NCBI GenBank assembly: GCA_900660155.1
Contig: CABFPE010000166.1
Span: forward strand, 134,422-198,421
Reading direction: 5' to 3'
DNA: 64,000 nt
Source of the DNA: Hofstenia miamia
Lineage: Eukaryota > Xenacoelomorpha > Acoela > Hofsteniidae
The notes beneath the pieces are model-generated. The model had not been told where the DNA came from and made no database searches. It worked only from the letters and a program-made list of their open reading frames with translations. The translations under genes and the position numbers were made by a program. Positions 1 to 11,939 of the stretch are shown here, piece after piece; position 1 is the first letter of the stretch; every line of letters starts with the position of its first letter.

Positions 1-54
1 TGTATATGTATATGTATATGTATAAGTATACATATATGTATATGTATGTATATG

Positions 55-97
<43 letters not shown>
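1..97. repeat. (TA)n / (TATATG)n microsatellite
   Basis: Alternating TA with interspersed TATATG units occupies the left edge. It adjoins the truncated edge of the Ty1/copia fossil. Confidence 0.9.
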
Positions 98-102
<5 letters not shown>

Positions 103-109
103 TTCTAAT

Positions 110-1960
110 TTATCTGCGAAGCATTCCTGGGACAATTCATAACCCAAATTCGCTTACGTATTTGAAATCCTAAAAATTTTGTTTAGTTTTCATTTATTGC
201 ATCCATTTTTCCTACTGTGAGCTGCGGCTTAATTCCCTTAATTACTTTGGATTTCCACAAGGAATCAGCTACAATTAAAATCATGAGCAACTATTATGAC
301 AATAGTGGTACCATTTTCTTTAAAAATAAACGTGGCATTATCTACTGCATTTACCCGACTATTGAGAGAAGAAAATACCTTTCGCACCCTTTCGTACCAC
401 AAGCGTGAAGCATCACAATTAGTATCCAAACCAAGTTATAAGAACAGTTAGCTTCTTTGGGTGGCTTAATAAACACTTCCCTTGGAATTTGCTTTCCCTG
501 TAAAAAAGCAGCCTGAATATCCAACCGTGTCCCATTGTTTAAAACTAGCCATTGAAAGAATTACCTTATGAATATGACATTGGAGAATCGGAATCCTTTA
601 ACCCCCTCACAATCCTTCTGGCCTTAGGTATCTTCACATCTTCCACGTCTTTATAAGAAGTAACCCATCGTGTTGACATTATATTATTTACCTGCACTGT
701 ATTCCTGTCAATTATCTCAAACACATCATTTGTTGACCATTTCTTTAACTCATCCTGCTTTTCCATATAAAATTCATCTTTGTTGTTATTAGTAAATTTT
801 GAGAATGCAATGTATTCATTGATACCATATTGTTTTGTTGGTCTTCTCTGTCTCTGCGAGCAACGCAAAATACATTCATCTCCTTGATTTTCAATGTATT
901 TATTTTTTCGTCCAACTGAGCATTCTCCATATCTAAATCAGAATCACTTTCCGCGCAAAATATGTCTATTTAAATAATTGTCAGAATTTTTATGTATTAT
1001 CGTATTATTACTTTTCAATAACATTTTTAGTCATTTCCATGATCATAATTGGCACCAAGTAAATATTTTACTTCTTTATTGCCAATTACAACAGCGGATC
1101 ATCTCTAAATTTTGCTATCAAGTGAAAGATACAGAATTTTTGAACTTGGTAGGAATTCCCTGGATGAATTATCAGCCTTTCTACACAAACTTTGCCTCAG
1201 CTTTTCAGAGCAGTCTGCCGCAAAAAATTGTTTTCTAACTTTTTTTAGGAGTTAAATTTGGTCAGCTACAGCTTTGGTTATGCTAAATGATTCAATTCCA
1301 GGTATTCTAGGATTTCATCCAAATACTATTTGGTATTGCGACAGTTATAACCATTTCGATTAGGTAAGCAATTGTTACCATATACTGCTAAGATATAAGG
1401 AGCTTTCTTCAAAACACCACTGTGGGGTTCAACCAGACAATTTTTTTAAGCAGCATAAGGTGGAGAACTCCTGTGTTCAGAATAAGGTTTTTCGCACATA
1501 TCTGAATGAATCACTTGAAAATTCTCCACCATTATCGTATAGTAACTCACTCAGTTAAATATGCGTTCGGAAAACAATTTGATGTTTTATCTTTAAGTTG
1601 AACACAAACACTAAATCTCGAGAATAGATCTATGATATGCAATATCCAGCAATTTTTGAAATAAAATTAATTGGGATAGCTGTAAACAAGAGTAAATCAT
1701 TTGCTACGGTATCATTAATTCACTAGAATTAGGCAAACTGAAAGCAGGCTTATCAAATCTAGGTCTCGTTTGTTGACAGGTTTGGCATGACTTACTCACT
1801 TTACGTACCTCATCTTGGTCAAACCTGACACCATTAGCTTTTAAAAACGGACAAAATGTTTGAAGAGTTGGATGACCAAGTTGACCAAGAACCACATAGC
1901 GACTCAAATTAGAATTCGAGTGGGGTTGTTTTCAATAAATTCTATTGGATAATAAATTTA
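110..1960 (-). mobile_element. Ty1/copia LTR retrotransposon fossil, internal pol region
   Basis: This is an old, broken Ty1/copia-type pol region read on the minus strand. An integrase zinc-binding-like segment (about 1704-1907, with H-H-C-C spacing around a CQTCQ string) comes first. It is followed by integrase-core-like sequence near 1400-1500, then the start of the copia reverse transcriptase (RVT_2 family, about 566-868, containing RWVTSYK). Further reverse-transcriptase blocks lie at about 260-530. Integrase upstream of reverse transcriptase is the Ty1/copia order, as opposed to the Ty3/gypsy order. No long terminal repeats were seen, and the 3' part is cut off by the microsatellite at the window edge. 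The reading frame is interrupted several times, so I treat it as an ancient dead copy. Family assignment is by recalled motifs only. Confidence 0.75.
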
Positions 1961-2880
1961 ACACTAATGTGCACGTGTTGGTATATAATGTATTGTTGCG
2001 AAAGCATAGACTATGCATGATTAAGAAATGCTGCGGGCCACTTTGCACAATATATTTGCCATTCAACATATTTTAGTCAGTACAGTTTTCCAAAACAGCC
2101 TGAATTGAGAAAAGATAACTCGATGCAATTAAACGAGTTAACTATCAATTAACTGCCAGTTTTCTTTTATATGCAGTCGACATTTCGAAAATAAATATGT
2201 ACATACCACACCAAAAGGCAGAGAACGTTTGCGGTGGGAATTATTTCCAGTGCCAATAGTTTTTGATTTCGAGAAATCCTTAAAAATTATTCGAATTCAT
2301 GAATGCATTCTTCGAAAGTACGTGACGTTTTTAAAAATGAGCTCAAGGAATTAGTCAAGATGGATATTCTCAGCGAGGTTTCTTCTATTTTGACTTCTGC
2401 TAGGTGGAACTATTTCGAAACAGATTAATACAAAATATTTTTCAAACTTGAACAAATATCAGTTACACAAATTGTTTGCTCTGTCGCCACAGACTCTTTT
2501 GGAAAGGTTAATATGTAATCTTTTGGCAACGAAATATGTTTTCCTGAGTGGCTAAGAAGAAAGCATGGCTGCAAAGTCACGAAAAAAATGTAATAAATGA
2601 AGCGGAAATGGATAGTGGGCATTTGTTGCTGAATATTCTGTATAAACTTCTCGAACTGCTGGTATGGTATATTTCGGTTACTTTATTTACATTTTCACTC
2701 TATCATGTTGTAAGTAATACCATGTATAAAATATGAGCTTTTCTAGAGAATATTTTTTTACTAAAATTTTGTTTCTCTATTGCCATATCATAATAAATAG
2801 TATGATAACCGAAATCTACCAGAGGGAAAATAAAAAGTGAGCCATATACCAGTGAAGTAATGAAATTTCCACTCAAGTAC
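1961..2880. other. Unassigned AT-rich sequence
   Basis: There are only short open frames, with no recognisable domain. The part from about 2540 could be the eroded front of the P-like relic that follows, but I could not match it. Confidence 0.4.
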
Positions 2881-3822
2881 TGCGGTTTAATTCACTACAA
2901 GCATAACAATTGGTATCATTCAGTAAATGTACTGCATTCAATCTATAATCTTGAACATTCACGATTATTAAAAAAGGCTCTATTTTAAAATTATTCTGTT
3001 CTTCCCACGACGAATAAATTATCAGTGAGTTTAGCTGTAAATTTCTTTGATTTTTCCAACTAAGCTGCTCTTGTATTCTATTTTCCTAATGAGGAATTTC
3101 TTTTTCAACAGCAGAAATACTTAAAATTATTTTTATTTGGTGGAATATATTAAATTGTCGATCAATATATCATTCTTTCTTGCAAGAAGCATTCACAATG
3201 GAAATAAAAAATGGAATTCTTGAAGTATTTTTTCTATTGGGTGAGTTCTTGGGATTATGCACCAAAATTTGGATTTACACGTCAAACTCAAAGTGCTCTT
3301 GAGATGAAGTCTATTTCAATAGCATCATTATCTCATATATTACTACAAAGTGACTACTTGTTCATAATGACACTTAAGCTACAAACTGATGGTTTAGAGC
3401 GTCATTATTGACAATACAGACAGATGTCTAGTGGAAAATTTTTAATTTCCTATGAAAACGATGAAAAATCTAAGAAAATTATTACGGTTCTTAGTGATCT
3501 AAATCATTTAAATCATGAAATTTTGCGACACTGTATTATCCGTCCAAGTGTTTTGAATGACATCGACACTTGCATTTTTGGTTATCTGACATCTAATGAG
3601 AAAGAAGTCCTTTGCATATGTAGCTGGTTACACACAAACAACTTCCTTATTGTTGTGATTGCAATGCCATTCTGGAAAGCACTATTTGCCTTGAAAGTCC
3701 ATCATTATATACTTAATATTGTTGATAGAGGTGGTCTTACAACTCGCAGTCAACAATTACTTATTTCTGTCTTTGAACTTTTTCAGATTTTACTCCCAAA
3801 CATTGATATATTTTTGAAATAA
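2881..3822 (+). mobile_element. P-element-like (THAP9-type) transposase relic
   Basis: This is a long reading-frame remnant of a P-element/THAP9-family transposase, the DNA transposon group that encodes an RNase-H-like nuclease. All blocks lie in one frame. A block with KLSVSLAVNFF (about 3016-3050) resembles the family's 'KMxVxLAxQVxS' segment. LQTDGLERHY and YRQMSSGKFLIS (about 3379-3450) match the strongly conserved 'TDPLE..FG.YRQM.GG' block. NIVDRGGLT (about 3718-3745) matches the C-terminal 'DRGGL.(Y/F)PS' block. Five in-frame stops interrupt it (codons starting at 2986, 3061, 3151, 3205 and 3409). I needed no frameshift across about 314 codons. The THAP domain and the first part of the protein are missing or unrecognisable, and no terminal repeats were found. 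This is a dead copy. Confidence 0.75.
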
Positions 3823-4285
3823 GACAAGGAGTTTAACTTTGCTAAAAGTATTCGTATGGCATTGCAAAAGCATTGTAAAATATATCCTTTCTTTTGCCCT
3901 CAAAATGAGCTTCACTGTAAATATATTTTATTTAGAATATCGATTAAAATTTGTTTTAACAATTTTCAAAAATCATTAGGAATGTTACTCGAAAATCATT
4001 TACAAAACAGTTTTTTAGCAAATAATTCAGTATGTTTTTTTGTTAACATTATAAATGTATTTTAGACGTTATTGTTATTTTATATTGTTCTTGATTATTT
4101 TTCATGAATTTCATTATTAACACACAAAATTGTTTGGGCCTCCTTTTTAACAGATCTGCTGCTAATGTCATGGCCGTGTATATTTATTAGGCCCTGGTTC
4201 AGTGTCAGACACAGTTGTGTGATTGAGTACAATGTTTGTAGAGTTCGTGTCACTCATGTATTTAGACACTTTTTGATAATCTATC
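3823..4285. other. AT-rich sequence without a recognised feature
   Basis: Follows the P-like relic. A short open frame at 3856-4065 matches nothing I know. It could be 3' flank of the transposon. Confidence 0.4.
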
Positions 4286-4289
4286 ATGA

Positions 4290-4480
4290 ATTTTAGGTGG
4301 GGATGACACTGGGGAGCATGGATTACAAAATAGACTGGTAATCATCTTGGTGGCAACCAGGTTCAGCTCCTCTTGCTTAGGTTTCATTGCCTTACTGTAG
4401 ATTCCTCGCTTGGCCCAAACCTATTTAGCATATAAACTATATTGCTTTTCTCAGGTTTCTCTGGTGAGCTTGAATCTAAA
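4290..4480 (+). repeat. Possible tRNA-derived SINE
   Basis: A locally GC-richer stretch contains an A-box-like TGGGGAGCATGG (about 4310-4321) and, some 47 bases later, a B-box-like GGTTCAGCTCC. The intervening 'AGACTGGTAATCATCTTGG' resembles the anticodon-arm region of tRNA-derived SINE heads. It is too diverged for a functional tRNA. The length of the body and tail is uncertain. Confidence 0.45.
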
Positions 4481-6396
4481 GATTAAGCAATAATGTTACA
4501 TAGACTTAAAACTCCATTACGCAATTTACTAATTAGCTTCTGAAAGAGCTTAACCAATTATTACTAAAGAATCCTTGAAAATATTATAAAAATAAAGATA
4601 ATGCAAATTTTCTTTGAAAAAGCGTAAAATTATTATTTTCTAGTAACTTTCTTAATTAAAACTTAACCTCTGCAAGTTAATTAGTGCATCTGATAGTTAA
4701 TAATGAATTCTTTACCATTAAGCTTTTAAGGTGGGCCCATTTCATCATGCAATTTTAACAATATTTCTTACAAGTTTTTGCTTATGTGATAGATAGAGCT
4801 TATGTAAGAAAATCTTTGATCTATCATCACATGATTTGGACATTGACCTATTTTCGAAAAAAAATATTGTCAATATTTTCCGAAAATAGCAATTTTCAAA
4901 AAATGATATTAGCAAAATTTGAATATACATAAGTCAAAAATTGCATTTTCACATTAATTCCTAAAACTTCCATATGTCATGAACTGGGATTTAGGCAAAA
5001 TAATAATTGGTTATAGATTTTTTTGAAAGTTGATCATTTTTCGCAAAAAATTTTCTATGTCTAAGCGCTCTTTTGTTGCTACGGCCTGATGGCACTAAAA
5101 ATTTTCTGATGTTGACTTACAAAACTAGCTTTTTTAGCAAATGCGATAAAATTGATCAAATTGATTAGCATAGGAATGCCAAATTGGAATTTCAATGTTT
5201 TTTTTCGAAATTTAGAATTTAATTAGAAAGGAACATTGTCATTTGTTTATTCTGAAATTGTGATGCTTGTTTTGAATTAATAAAGGCAATATTAAAATTT
5301 ATATTAAAAATATTATTCTTTTAAACATGCCTTACGCCAAACATTTTTAAGCAAGCTGATAAGGTTGAATTTTAAACATCATTTTAAAATTTGACAACAA
5401 AATTCTTAAAGTTATTAGTACATTACCAAAGAAAATAACGGTTGACATTAATGACAATTACTTAAATAAATATAATAGATATTATCATCAATGACTGACA
5501 CCTAATATGTCCACTATACTTACAATATTTTTAATGAAGTAATTTGATCATAAAATTTAGAAATATTTTGTTTTAATATTTGCCTGCAATAACAAACTAT
5601 AAATAATTCAAAATATATTTTTGTAGCAGTTACATAAGTAGCTTTAATGTAAATTTTAAAATTATAAATCCTAAAATGTAAAACTCGACAATTTAAGCTA
5701 GTAAATATTCAAGTAAATCAATGAACTCTGGTGGACATGAAGTAACAATTAACGCAATACCTCATTATTAATTTTACATAAAAAAATTGGGTATTAAGTG
5801 TATTGTAATTTATCTTAAAATTTTAAATCACATTCAGAAAAACTGCGACAGCAATAGAAAATATAATAAGAATAGCATAATCTATTAAAACATGCAGTAA
5901 TCTAAAGTTAAATGAAAGTCAAAGATCACAAAAAATACGAAATTCAAACTTTAATAATATTTTATAGCAATTGTTTTAAAATGTTTTAGACGAAGTCTGG
6001 ATTTAGAACTTTAATGATTAAAAGTGTATTCTTAAATTTTTGTGAAAAGCTGAAGTGGCTTTCCTTAAGGTTGGTACAAAACAAGTCAGTAGAATAATTT
6101 CTCTAGAATTACTTGGAAGCCTACCTAATGAATGAGATGATGCAAGGGGAACAAAAACAAGGCCATGCCATAATAAAATTTTCTAAAATTTAATGAGGCT
6201 CAAACATATTTAAAACGTCGAGTAAATAATTTTCTTTAATTTGTCACTCACACATAATTAGCTTTTCTATAAATTTATTATATTTGATTAAACTCAATAA
6301 TTTGTAAAGTTGGAATTATCGTCTAATGTATGGCAGAACAATTATTTTGTAAACGCGTGCATTGCTTCATGTTTTCCCATAATTTATAGTTAAAAA
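4481..6396. other. AT-rich intergenic sequence
   Basis: About 1.9 kb with no open frame longer than about 60 codons, no terminal repeats and no recognised domain. Confidence 0.5.
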
Positions 6397-6661
6397 ATGC
6401 CTCAAAAGTGCTGCGTTTATTCATGTCGTACTGGATATCACAAGCGGAAAACTAAAAAAGGAATCACGTCATCTGAGACTGAAAGGATATCAGTACATCG
6501 CTTTCCCCAAAACGAAGAAGACAGAAGTCAATGGCTAAGATCTTTGCCAAACAAAAATAACAACATGTCACAGATCATAGGGGTGTATGCTCCCTACACT
6601 GGCCAAATGAGACCAAAAAGGAGGATTTAGTTACCAAATGAACCTCCTTCATTATTTTCGG
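6397..6661 (+). pseudogene. THAP-domain exon, degenerate (P-element/THAP transposase-like)
   Basis: The frame starts MPQKCCVYSC, the usual N-terminus of a THAP zinc finger (M-P-x-K-C-x4-C). It continues through SVHRFPQN and DRSQWLRSLP, matching the THAP 'F.FP....R..W...I' core. Past a stop at 6628-6630 the same frame reads LPNEPPSLFSG, resembling the 'P..PPS.F' tail found in THAP transposases. A good 5' splice site (G|GTAAGA) follows at 6661/6662, so this looks like a first exon. The second zinc-ligand pair (normally C-x2-H in 'VC..H') reads VYAPYTG, so both ligands are lost. With the stop, this argues for a dead copy. THAP modules occur in P-type transposons and in host regulators. No later exon was found within reach, and it is not part of the relic at 2881-3822, which lies upstream. 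Confidence 0.65.
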
Positions 6662-6871
6662 GTAAGATAATTAGTACTTATATTTTGTGTTTGAATCCAA
6701 TTATTTTATTAATGAAATTTGGCATTTAATAACTAAATGGATTATATATTATAAGTATATAGAATTTTAAAACGAACAATGATATTTTTCTCTGACTATT
6801 AAATACACTAAAGACTAATTTAGGGCTCAAATGTCTAATAAATTTAGTAGATTTACATAAATTACATCATT

Positions 6872-6912
<41 letters not shown>

Positions 6913-7595
6913 TTATATATAAATATGTATTTTTATACCTTAGAAAATAGCGTTAAATATTATATAGTGTACTACACCACTAAGGCTGCAAGAATACAAC
7001 ATTGATATGAAAAACTAATGTCACTTTGTAAACCGCGTTTTTTACCCAAAATTTCTGGGGCTTCCTTTATAATATTTGGCCTTGTCGCTTAAATACCAGC
7101 AATAATTACGGCAAACACCTGGTCTGTGTTAATTAGGTTAGGTAAATGAAGGACGTTATCCTATTATTTTTTATATCGCTTGATAAATATCAGCAAAAAG
7201 AAACCATGTAAACAGGCGCTTTCAATATTAAATACGTCAAATTAAACCAATATGAGGAATAAAGTCAACTAAATTCCCGCCATTGCAATTGTCAAATGCA
7301 ATCAACACGAGGAATCGGTGTTGAACTAATATAATCGATGCTTTAGATATTTAATATGTGAATATTCAAGTTATTATAAGAATAATTTATTCAAAGCTTT
7401 AGCACTAAGTGAATATTGCTTGTCAACAAGAACAAAGTTTATTGACAATATATTTTTTAACGATGCTTCAAAAATTTGTTTCTAAATTTATTTAGAATAA
7501 AAATGTTCAATTTAAATTTATTATTAGTGAATTGTTGAAGCATATAAACCAGTAAATTTTTCAAAGTACCCATACAATTGTTTCATAATTATAAA
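6662..7595. other. AT-rich intergenic sequence with microsatellite
   Basis: Contains a (TA)n tract at about 6871-6925. No gene or element was recognised in the rest. Exon 1 of the transporter would be expected about 1.4 kb upstream of 8888 by analogy with the other two copies, but none is visible here. Confidence 0.5.
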
Positions 7596-7599
7596 TATG

Positions 7600-7832
7600 A
7601 AGTCTACTAAAATAAGAAGTCTTCTAAACATTTCCTTGAATTCTTCTAAACGTCTTCTAGACTTCATCTAGACGTCTTCTAGACTTCTTCTGAAATTCTT
7701 CTAGACTTTTTCTAAACGTCTTCTAAAAGTTTTCTAAAGCATTTCTAAACGTCTTAAAGACGTCTTCTACACCTGACATAGATGCCATTTCTAAACGTCT
7801 TCTAAACCATTTTAAGACGTCTTCTAAACGTT
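7600..7832. repeat. Degenerate TTCTAAACG/AGACGTCTTC minisatellite
   Basis: An irregular tandem array of roughly 10-12-bp units built from TTCTAAACGTC and TTCTAGACTTC variants, about 20 units over 230 bp. Units contain the palindrome AGACGTCT at several positions. Confidence 0.8.
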
Positions 7833-8887
7833 TTATTGTTTATTGGGATTAGATTATTCTAATTATATGTCTATTCTATTATATCCAGCATATTTAAAAT
7901 CAAAGCATATTATTTCAATTATATTTTGATATAAGAAATATGATTAATTAAAAAAGAAAGAGCAATGTGCCTTAGACACTCTAAAAATAATTTTGTGAAA
8001 ATTTTCATCTCAATTTGAGGTCAATCCTGATTTAATAAATATTTTAAAATTTATAACATATTTACCTGCAACACCAAATTTTCATTAGGGAAAGACTAAT
8101 CAATGTAGAAAACCTCTGGAATTTTATACATAAAAGTTAGGTTTTAAATAAATATTCCAACAAAGCTGGATGGAAGGGTGAATTATGTTTCAACAATTTA
8201 TAGATGGTAGTGATTGTGTGTTTTTTTGGAAGCAGACCGTGAGAGTGCTTGCTTCATAAAATGAATAATAAATTTAGAAAGTGTGTTGCAGGGGCAGATT
8301 CTATATCAAGAATTGCAAATAGGAAAACATATATGTCCACTAACTAGTTTCAGTGTTTGTCATGATATATATCTTTAAACGATATCAATAACATAAATAA
8401 CTTGGTTCATTTTGTTTTCAACAACCAGGAGCGTTTTTCACTTCTGCTAACATGTTGCGAGATTGATTGAAATTGAAAAATCCCATCCCAAAATTTCAAA
8501 CAATTTTTAATGGAAATGCCTAGCAGCCCTATATCATGAAACATTTCAAATTTTATATTTTAAAGAACCAAGCAAATTTGTTTTGAAATTGCTAATCTAA
8601 TGATAACCATTCAAGCATTATAATGGAATTTACAAGAACCAAACTAGTATATGATTGTAAAAAAAATGTAGTAAGTTTTTAGAATAATATTTCATTTCAA
8701 TAATATATTTAAATGGGGGTTTACATAGTTCATGTAAAACGAGAGTGCATATATTTTTCATCTTTGTGTTAGAGGATTTCTCGCATAATGTTTGGATGAA
8801 ATGCGTTTTCAATGGTTACGTAATTTTCAAATACCTTTTATGAAAACATTGCCATTAATAATTCTTAATAGAATTTTATTGATTTAG
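7833..8887. other. AT-rich sequence upstream of the transporter pseudogene
   Basis: No gene or element was recognised. It probably corresponds to the former intron 1 of the pseudogene, since exon 2 begins at 8888 directly after an acceptor AG. Confidence 0.45.
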
Positions 8888-10805
8888 GCGAAGTTAAACC
8901 ACACTGCTTCGGAAACATTTATTGGAATAACAATGGCTGCATTAGACATTGGCTACTTATTAGTGAATCTAATATTCCTCAAATTTTCTGTTTCAGATCA
9001 TCCACAAAAAATTTATATCATTGTTTTCGGGATTATATCTGGTTTGGCTGTAATAGCTTTTGGAGAAACTGACTATATTATTAATCAGCTCATTTACAAG
9101 TTACTTCAGTTTACCCTTCGCGCGATATCTTGAATTGGACCAGGCGTTAACTTTTGTGTTGGTGTTGTTTTTATTTCTTCATTGACTGATTCAAGTAGCA
9201 CTAAGGCATCACTCGTTACTTCAATATTTACTTTCTATTACACTGGAGTTTCAATTGCCACGTTTTTTGGACCATTCTGTTCGACTTCTTAGGATATACA
9301 AACATTCTGATATTTATAGGAAGTAAGTAGTTCCAGTGTTGGAACCGTGCCTGGGTGCACAAACGGATGCAATGTGGCACCAGCATGGCACAGCAAGATA
9401 TTTAAAAAAAATTTCAAGCACGAGTCCGGCACAGCACAAATATAAATTTTTCGTTTAATCTAAAAGGCATCTTAGAATAAACCTCCAGGAATTAAATGTT
9501 TTTCCGGTAAATATTTTCAATACTTTAATAAATTGTTCTAGAAACAAAACTTTTGATGATTTTAAGATGCAAATTATTAAATTTTGAAAATCAAAATAAT
9601 AAATATCTTTGATACGTATTTCAATTTGGGCACGAGCACGGCAATGGCACGAATTTTTCTATAACAATAGGAACGGCAGTAGCACGGCACGGCACGGCAC
9701 GGCACGGCACGGCACGTCACGTTACGGGACGAAAAAAAGCACGGCACGGTTCTAACACTCAGTAGTCCAGTAATAATTTCTTTAACACAGAAAATATAGT
9801 AACTATACAATCAGTTGGTGATTTTTCAATTAATATCTTGAACTAAACATAGCTTTTTTTGACAAATTTATCATCCAATAATTTTTGTTGTATATATTTA
9901 GTAAATATCTAAAACCATAAAACGAAATTAGTGTAATCATTTCATTAGTTTTTGCAACTTCAATGCCAAGAAATTATTTTTGAAATTATTTACAGGCAAT
10001 TACAATAATAAAAATAAACAAAAAGCCATAGATTGCCTCAATAATATTTGTGATGTCATCTTAAGTAAAAAAATCTTAATAATTTCACCTGTTATATTTT
10101 AGTCCTGTCAAAACTTCCATCATTGGGACTTCTGCCTATTCAATCACAACCGCAAGAAACAAGCAGGACTGATTTGAATACATCTAGTCGAAGTTCTGCC
10201 CTTAGAATTTTCAAGAATTGTAATGTTTTAGTCGTGATTTACAACCAACTAGCAATTTACAGTCTTTGGGGCTTCATTGATGCCAGTCTTGCACTTTTGA
10301 TTTACAACCAATTCAATATGGATCAGAGCTCAATAGGTTATGTATTTAGTACAGGAACTTTACTTGCATTGTTAAGTTCACTTTTATCAGTATACATTAA
10401 CAGTAAGTCACTGTATATGATGAACTATGTAATATCGATGTCTACTCAAATCATTTGTTGACAATCATGTCATTGTCAGTATTTTTTCATAAGTTGTATG
10501 GGATTTTTTTTGCCTATTGCCTGCATTCGTTTGCAAGGTCAATGACGAGTGGATCAAATATTTTGTACATTGAAGATTTAATTGATCTGGAATTTCGTAA
10601 ATGTCCTGTGGAACACAGTATGTGGATTGCAACAGCTACCTCAAATATTTTTTCAATTATGGGAAGGGTGATTGGACTTTTTTACTTTGGAGGAATACTA
10701 ATTCAACAGTTAAAAGTGTTCGTTATAATAAATGTATTGCTACTGCTTTTCGTTTTAGCAGTGATTGGCGAATACTTTGTTTTATTCAAAAATTATAATA
10801 AATAA
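8888..10805 (+). pseudogene. SLC18B1-like MFS transporter pseudogene, copy 1 of a tandem array
   Basis: This is a decayed copy of the transporter gene found intact at 27223-30639 and 44601-48978. Exon 2 equivalent is 8888-9322 (acceptor AG at 8886-8887, donor A|GTAAGT) and exon 3 equivalent is 10103-10805 (acceptor AG at 10101-10102, stop TAA). The encoded pieces align closely with copy 3, for example ETFIGIT, GLLPIQ versus GLLPIK, GFIDASLAL, FSTGT and ARSMTSGSN. Damage: an in-frame TGA at about 9131-9133; a one-base loss near 9270 that shifts frame before FDFLGYTN; and a one-base loss near 10458 that shifts frame before MSLSVFFH. No exon 1 is visible upstream. A 427-bp hAT-type MITE lies in the intron four bases past exon 2. 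With three lesions and no exon 1, it is very unlikely to make a working protein. Confidence 0.85.
9334..9760. mobile_element. Non-autonomous hAT-type MITE with (GGCAC)n end
   Basis: A 427-bp element with imperfect terminal inverted repeats: CAGTGTTGGAACCGTGCC on the left, and GAGTGTTAGAACCGTGCC on the right when read inward. The flanks AGTAGTTC (9326-9333) and AGTAGTCC (9761-9768) are a probable 8-bp target duplication with one change. CAGTGTT ends and an 8-bp duplication are hallmarks of hAT transposons. The right end carries at least six GGCAC units in tandem (about 9680-9715), and looser GGCAC motifs occur at both ends. No coding capacity. Confidence 0.75.
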
Positions 10806-11935
10806 TATTTTTGAATTTCCAAGTGAATATTCATAATTGGTAGTACATTCAATTATTTAGTAGAAGGATCTAAAGGATTTACGCACTCTTATGAAAGTTC
10901 TTGTACTTCCCATTCAAATCAGACTAACATAAAATCTCCATTTTCTTTCAAAATGATAGAGAAATTCTTTAAAAGAAAAGTTCCTTAAAGTTTTGAGTTC
11001 TACTAAAATTATTTTTGTTGGAACTTGAATTCAAAATTATAATTTACTGTGGATTACATTGCTTTAATTTTCAATGTTCTCAACATAATGTTTTTCATAG
11101 ATTTCATTTATTGCCAAGCACTTCAATTAAATTTATCACACTTGCTATTAACATGCAACCCAACATCTATTTTATTCAAAGTTTATACATATTTTTAAAA
11201 CAATTATTTATGATTCGTTACTAGTATATATATATATATATATATNNNNNNNNNNNNNNNNNNNNNNNNNNNNNNNNNNNNNNNNNNNNNNNNNNNNNNN
11301 NNNNNNNNNNNNNNNNNNNNNNNNNNNNNNNNNNNNNNNNNNNNNNNNNNNNNNNNNNNNNNNNNNNNNNNNNNNNNNNNNNNNNNNNNNNNNNNNNNNN
11401 NNNNNNNNNNNNNNNNNNNNNNNNNNNNNNNNNNNNATATATATATATGTATATGAACCTGTAAAATTACTAAGCTTCATGCCAGTGGCCTATCAGCACA
11501 AATTTAAAAGAAAAAGTACTTGCAATTAACTACGCTTCAAATCAGTCCTTGTTTTAAGAATTTTGTGTGAATGAACATTTTGAAAAGAGGACATACTTCA
11601 ACTAAGTGCGAAAAAAATTTAAATTATTAAATAGATCTCAGAAGGCACTACTGATTTTTAAATAGGTATATAATAAATATTAATTACACTACGTAATAAC
11701 CAAGAACAGAGTGAAACTGCTCCGCAGACATTTTTCTACTCTTCTCTGCTGTATGTATGGTATGACCGCTATCAGAAATAAAATTAAAAATGTTCATTGC
11801 ATTTTTAAAAACAGAGTAAAAGGAATATGTTTCAATTTACATTTGCACATTTATGAAGTACAACTGCATAAATTGGTAACAGCTGCACAGTAAAATAAGG
11901 AATGCTTAAAATTTTATATATATTGAATGCACTAA
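10806..11935. other. Intergenic AT-rich sequence with assembly gap
   Basis: Contains an N gap at 11246-11436 flanked on both sides by (TA)n, so the gap probably hides a longer microsatellite. No gene was recognised. Open frames spanning the N run are artefacts. Confidence 0.6.
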
Positions 11936-11939
11936 AATA

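Noticed and set aside
2986-3411. Repeated TAA codons in the P-like relic as a sign of a non-standard genetic code
   Set aside because: The intact transporter genes end normally at TAA and TGA and have no internal stops, so the standard code fits.
11208-11480. 90-codon minus-strand frame
   Set aside because: It spans an N gap and (TA)n.
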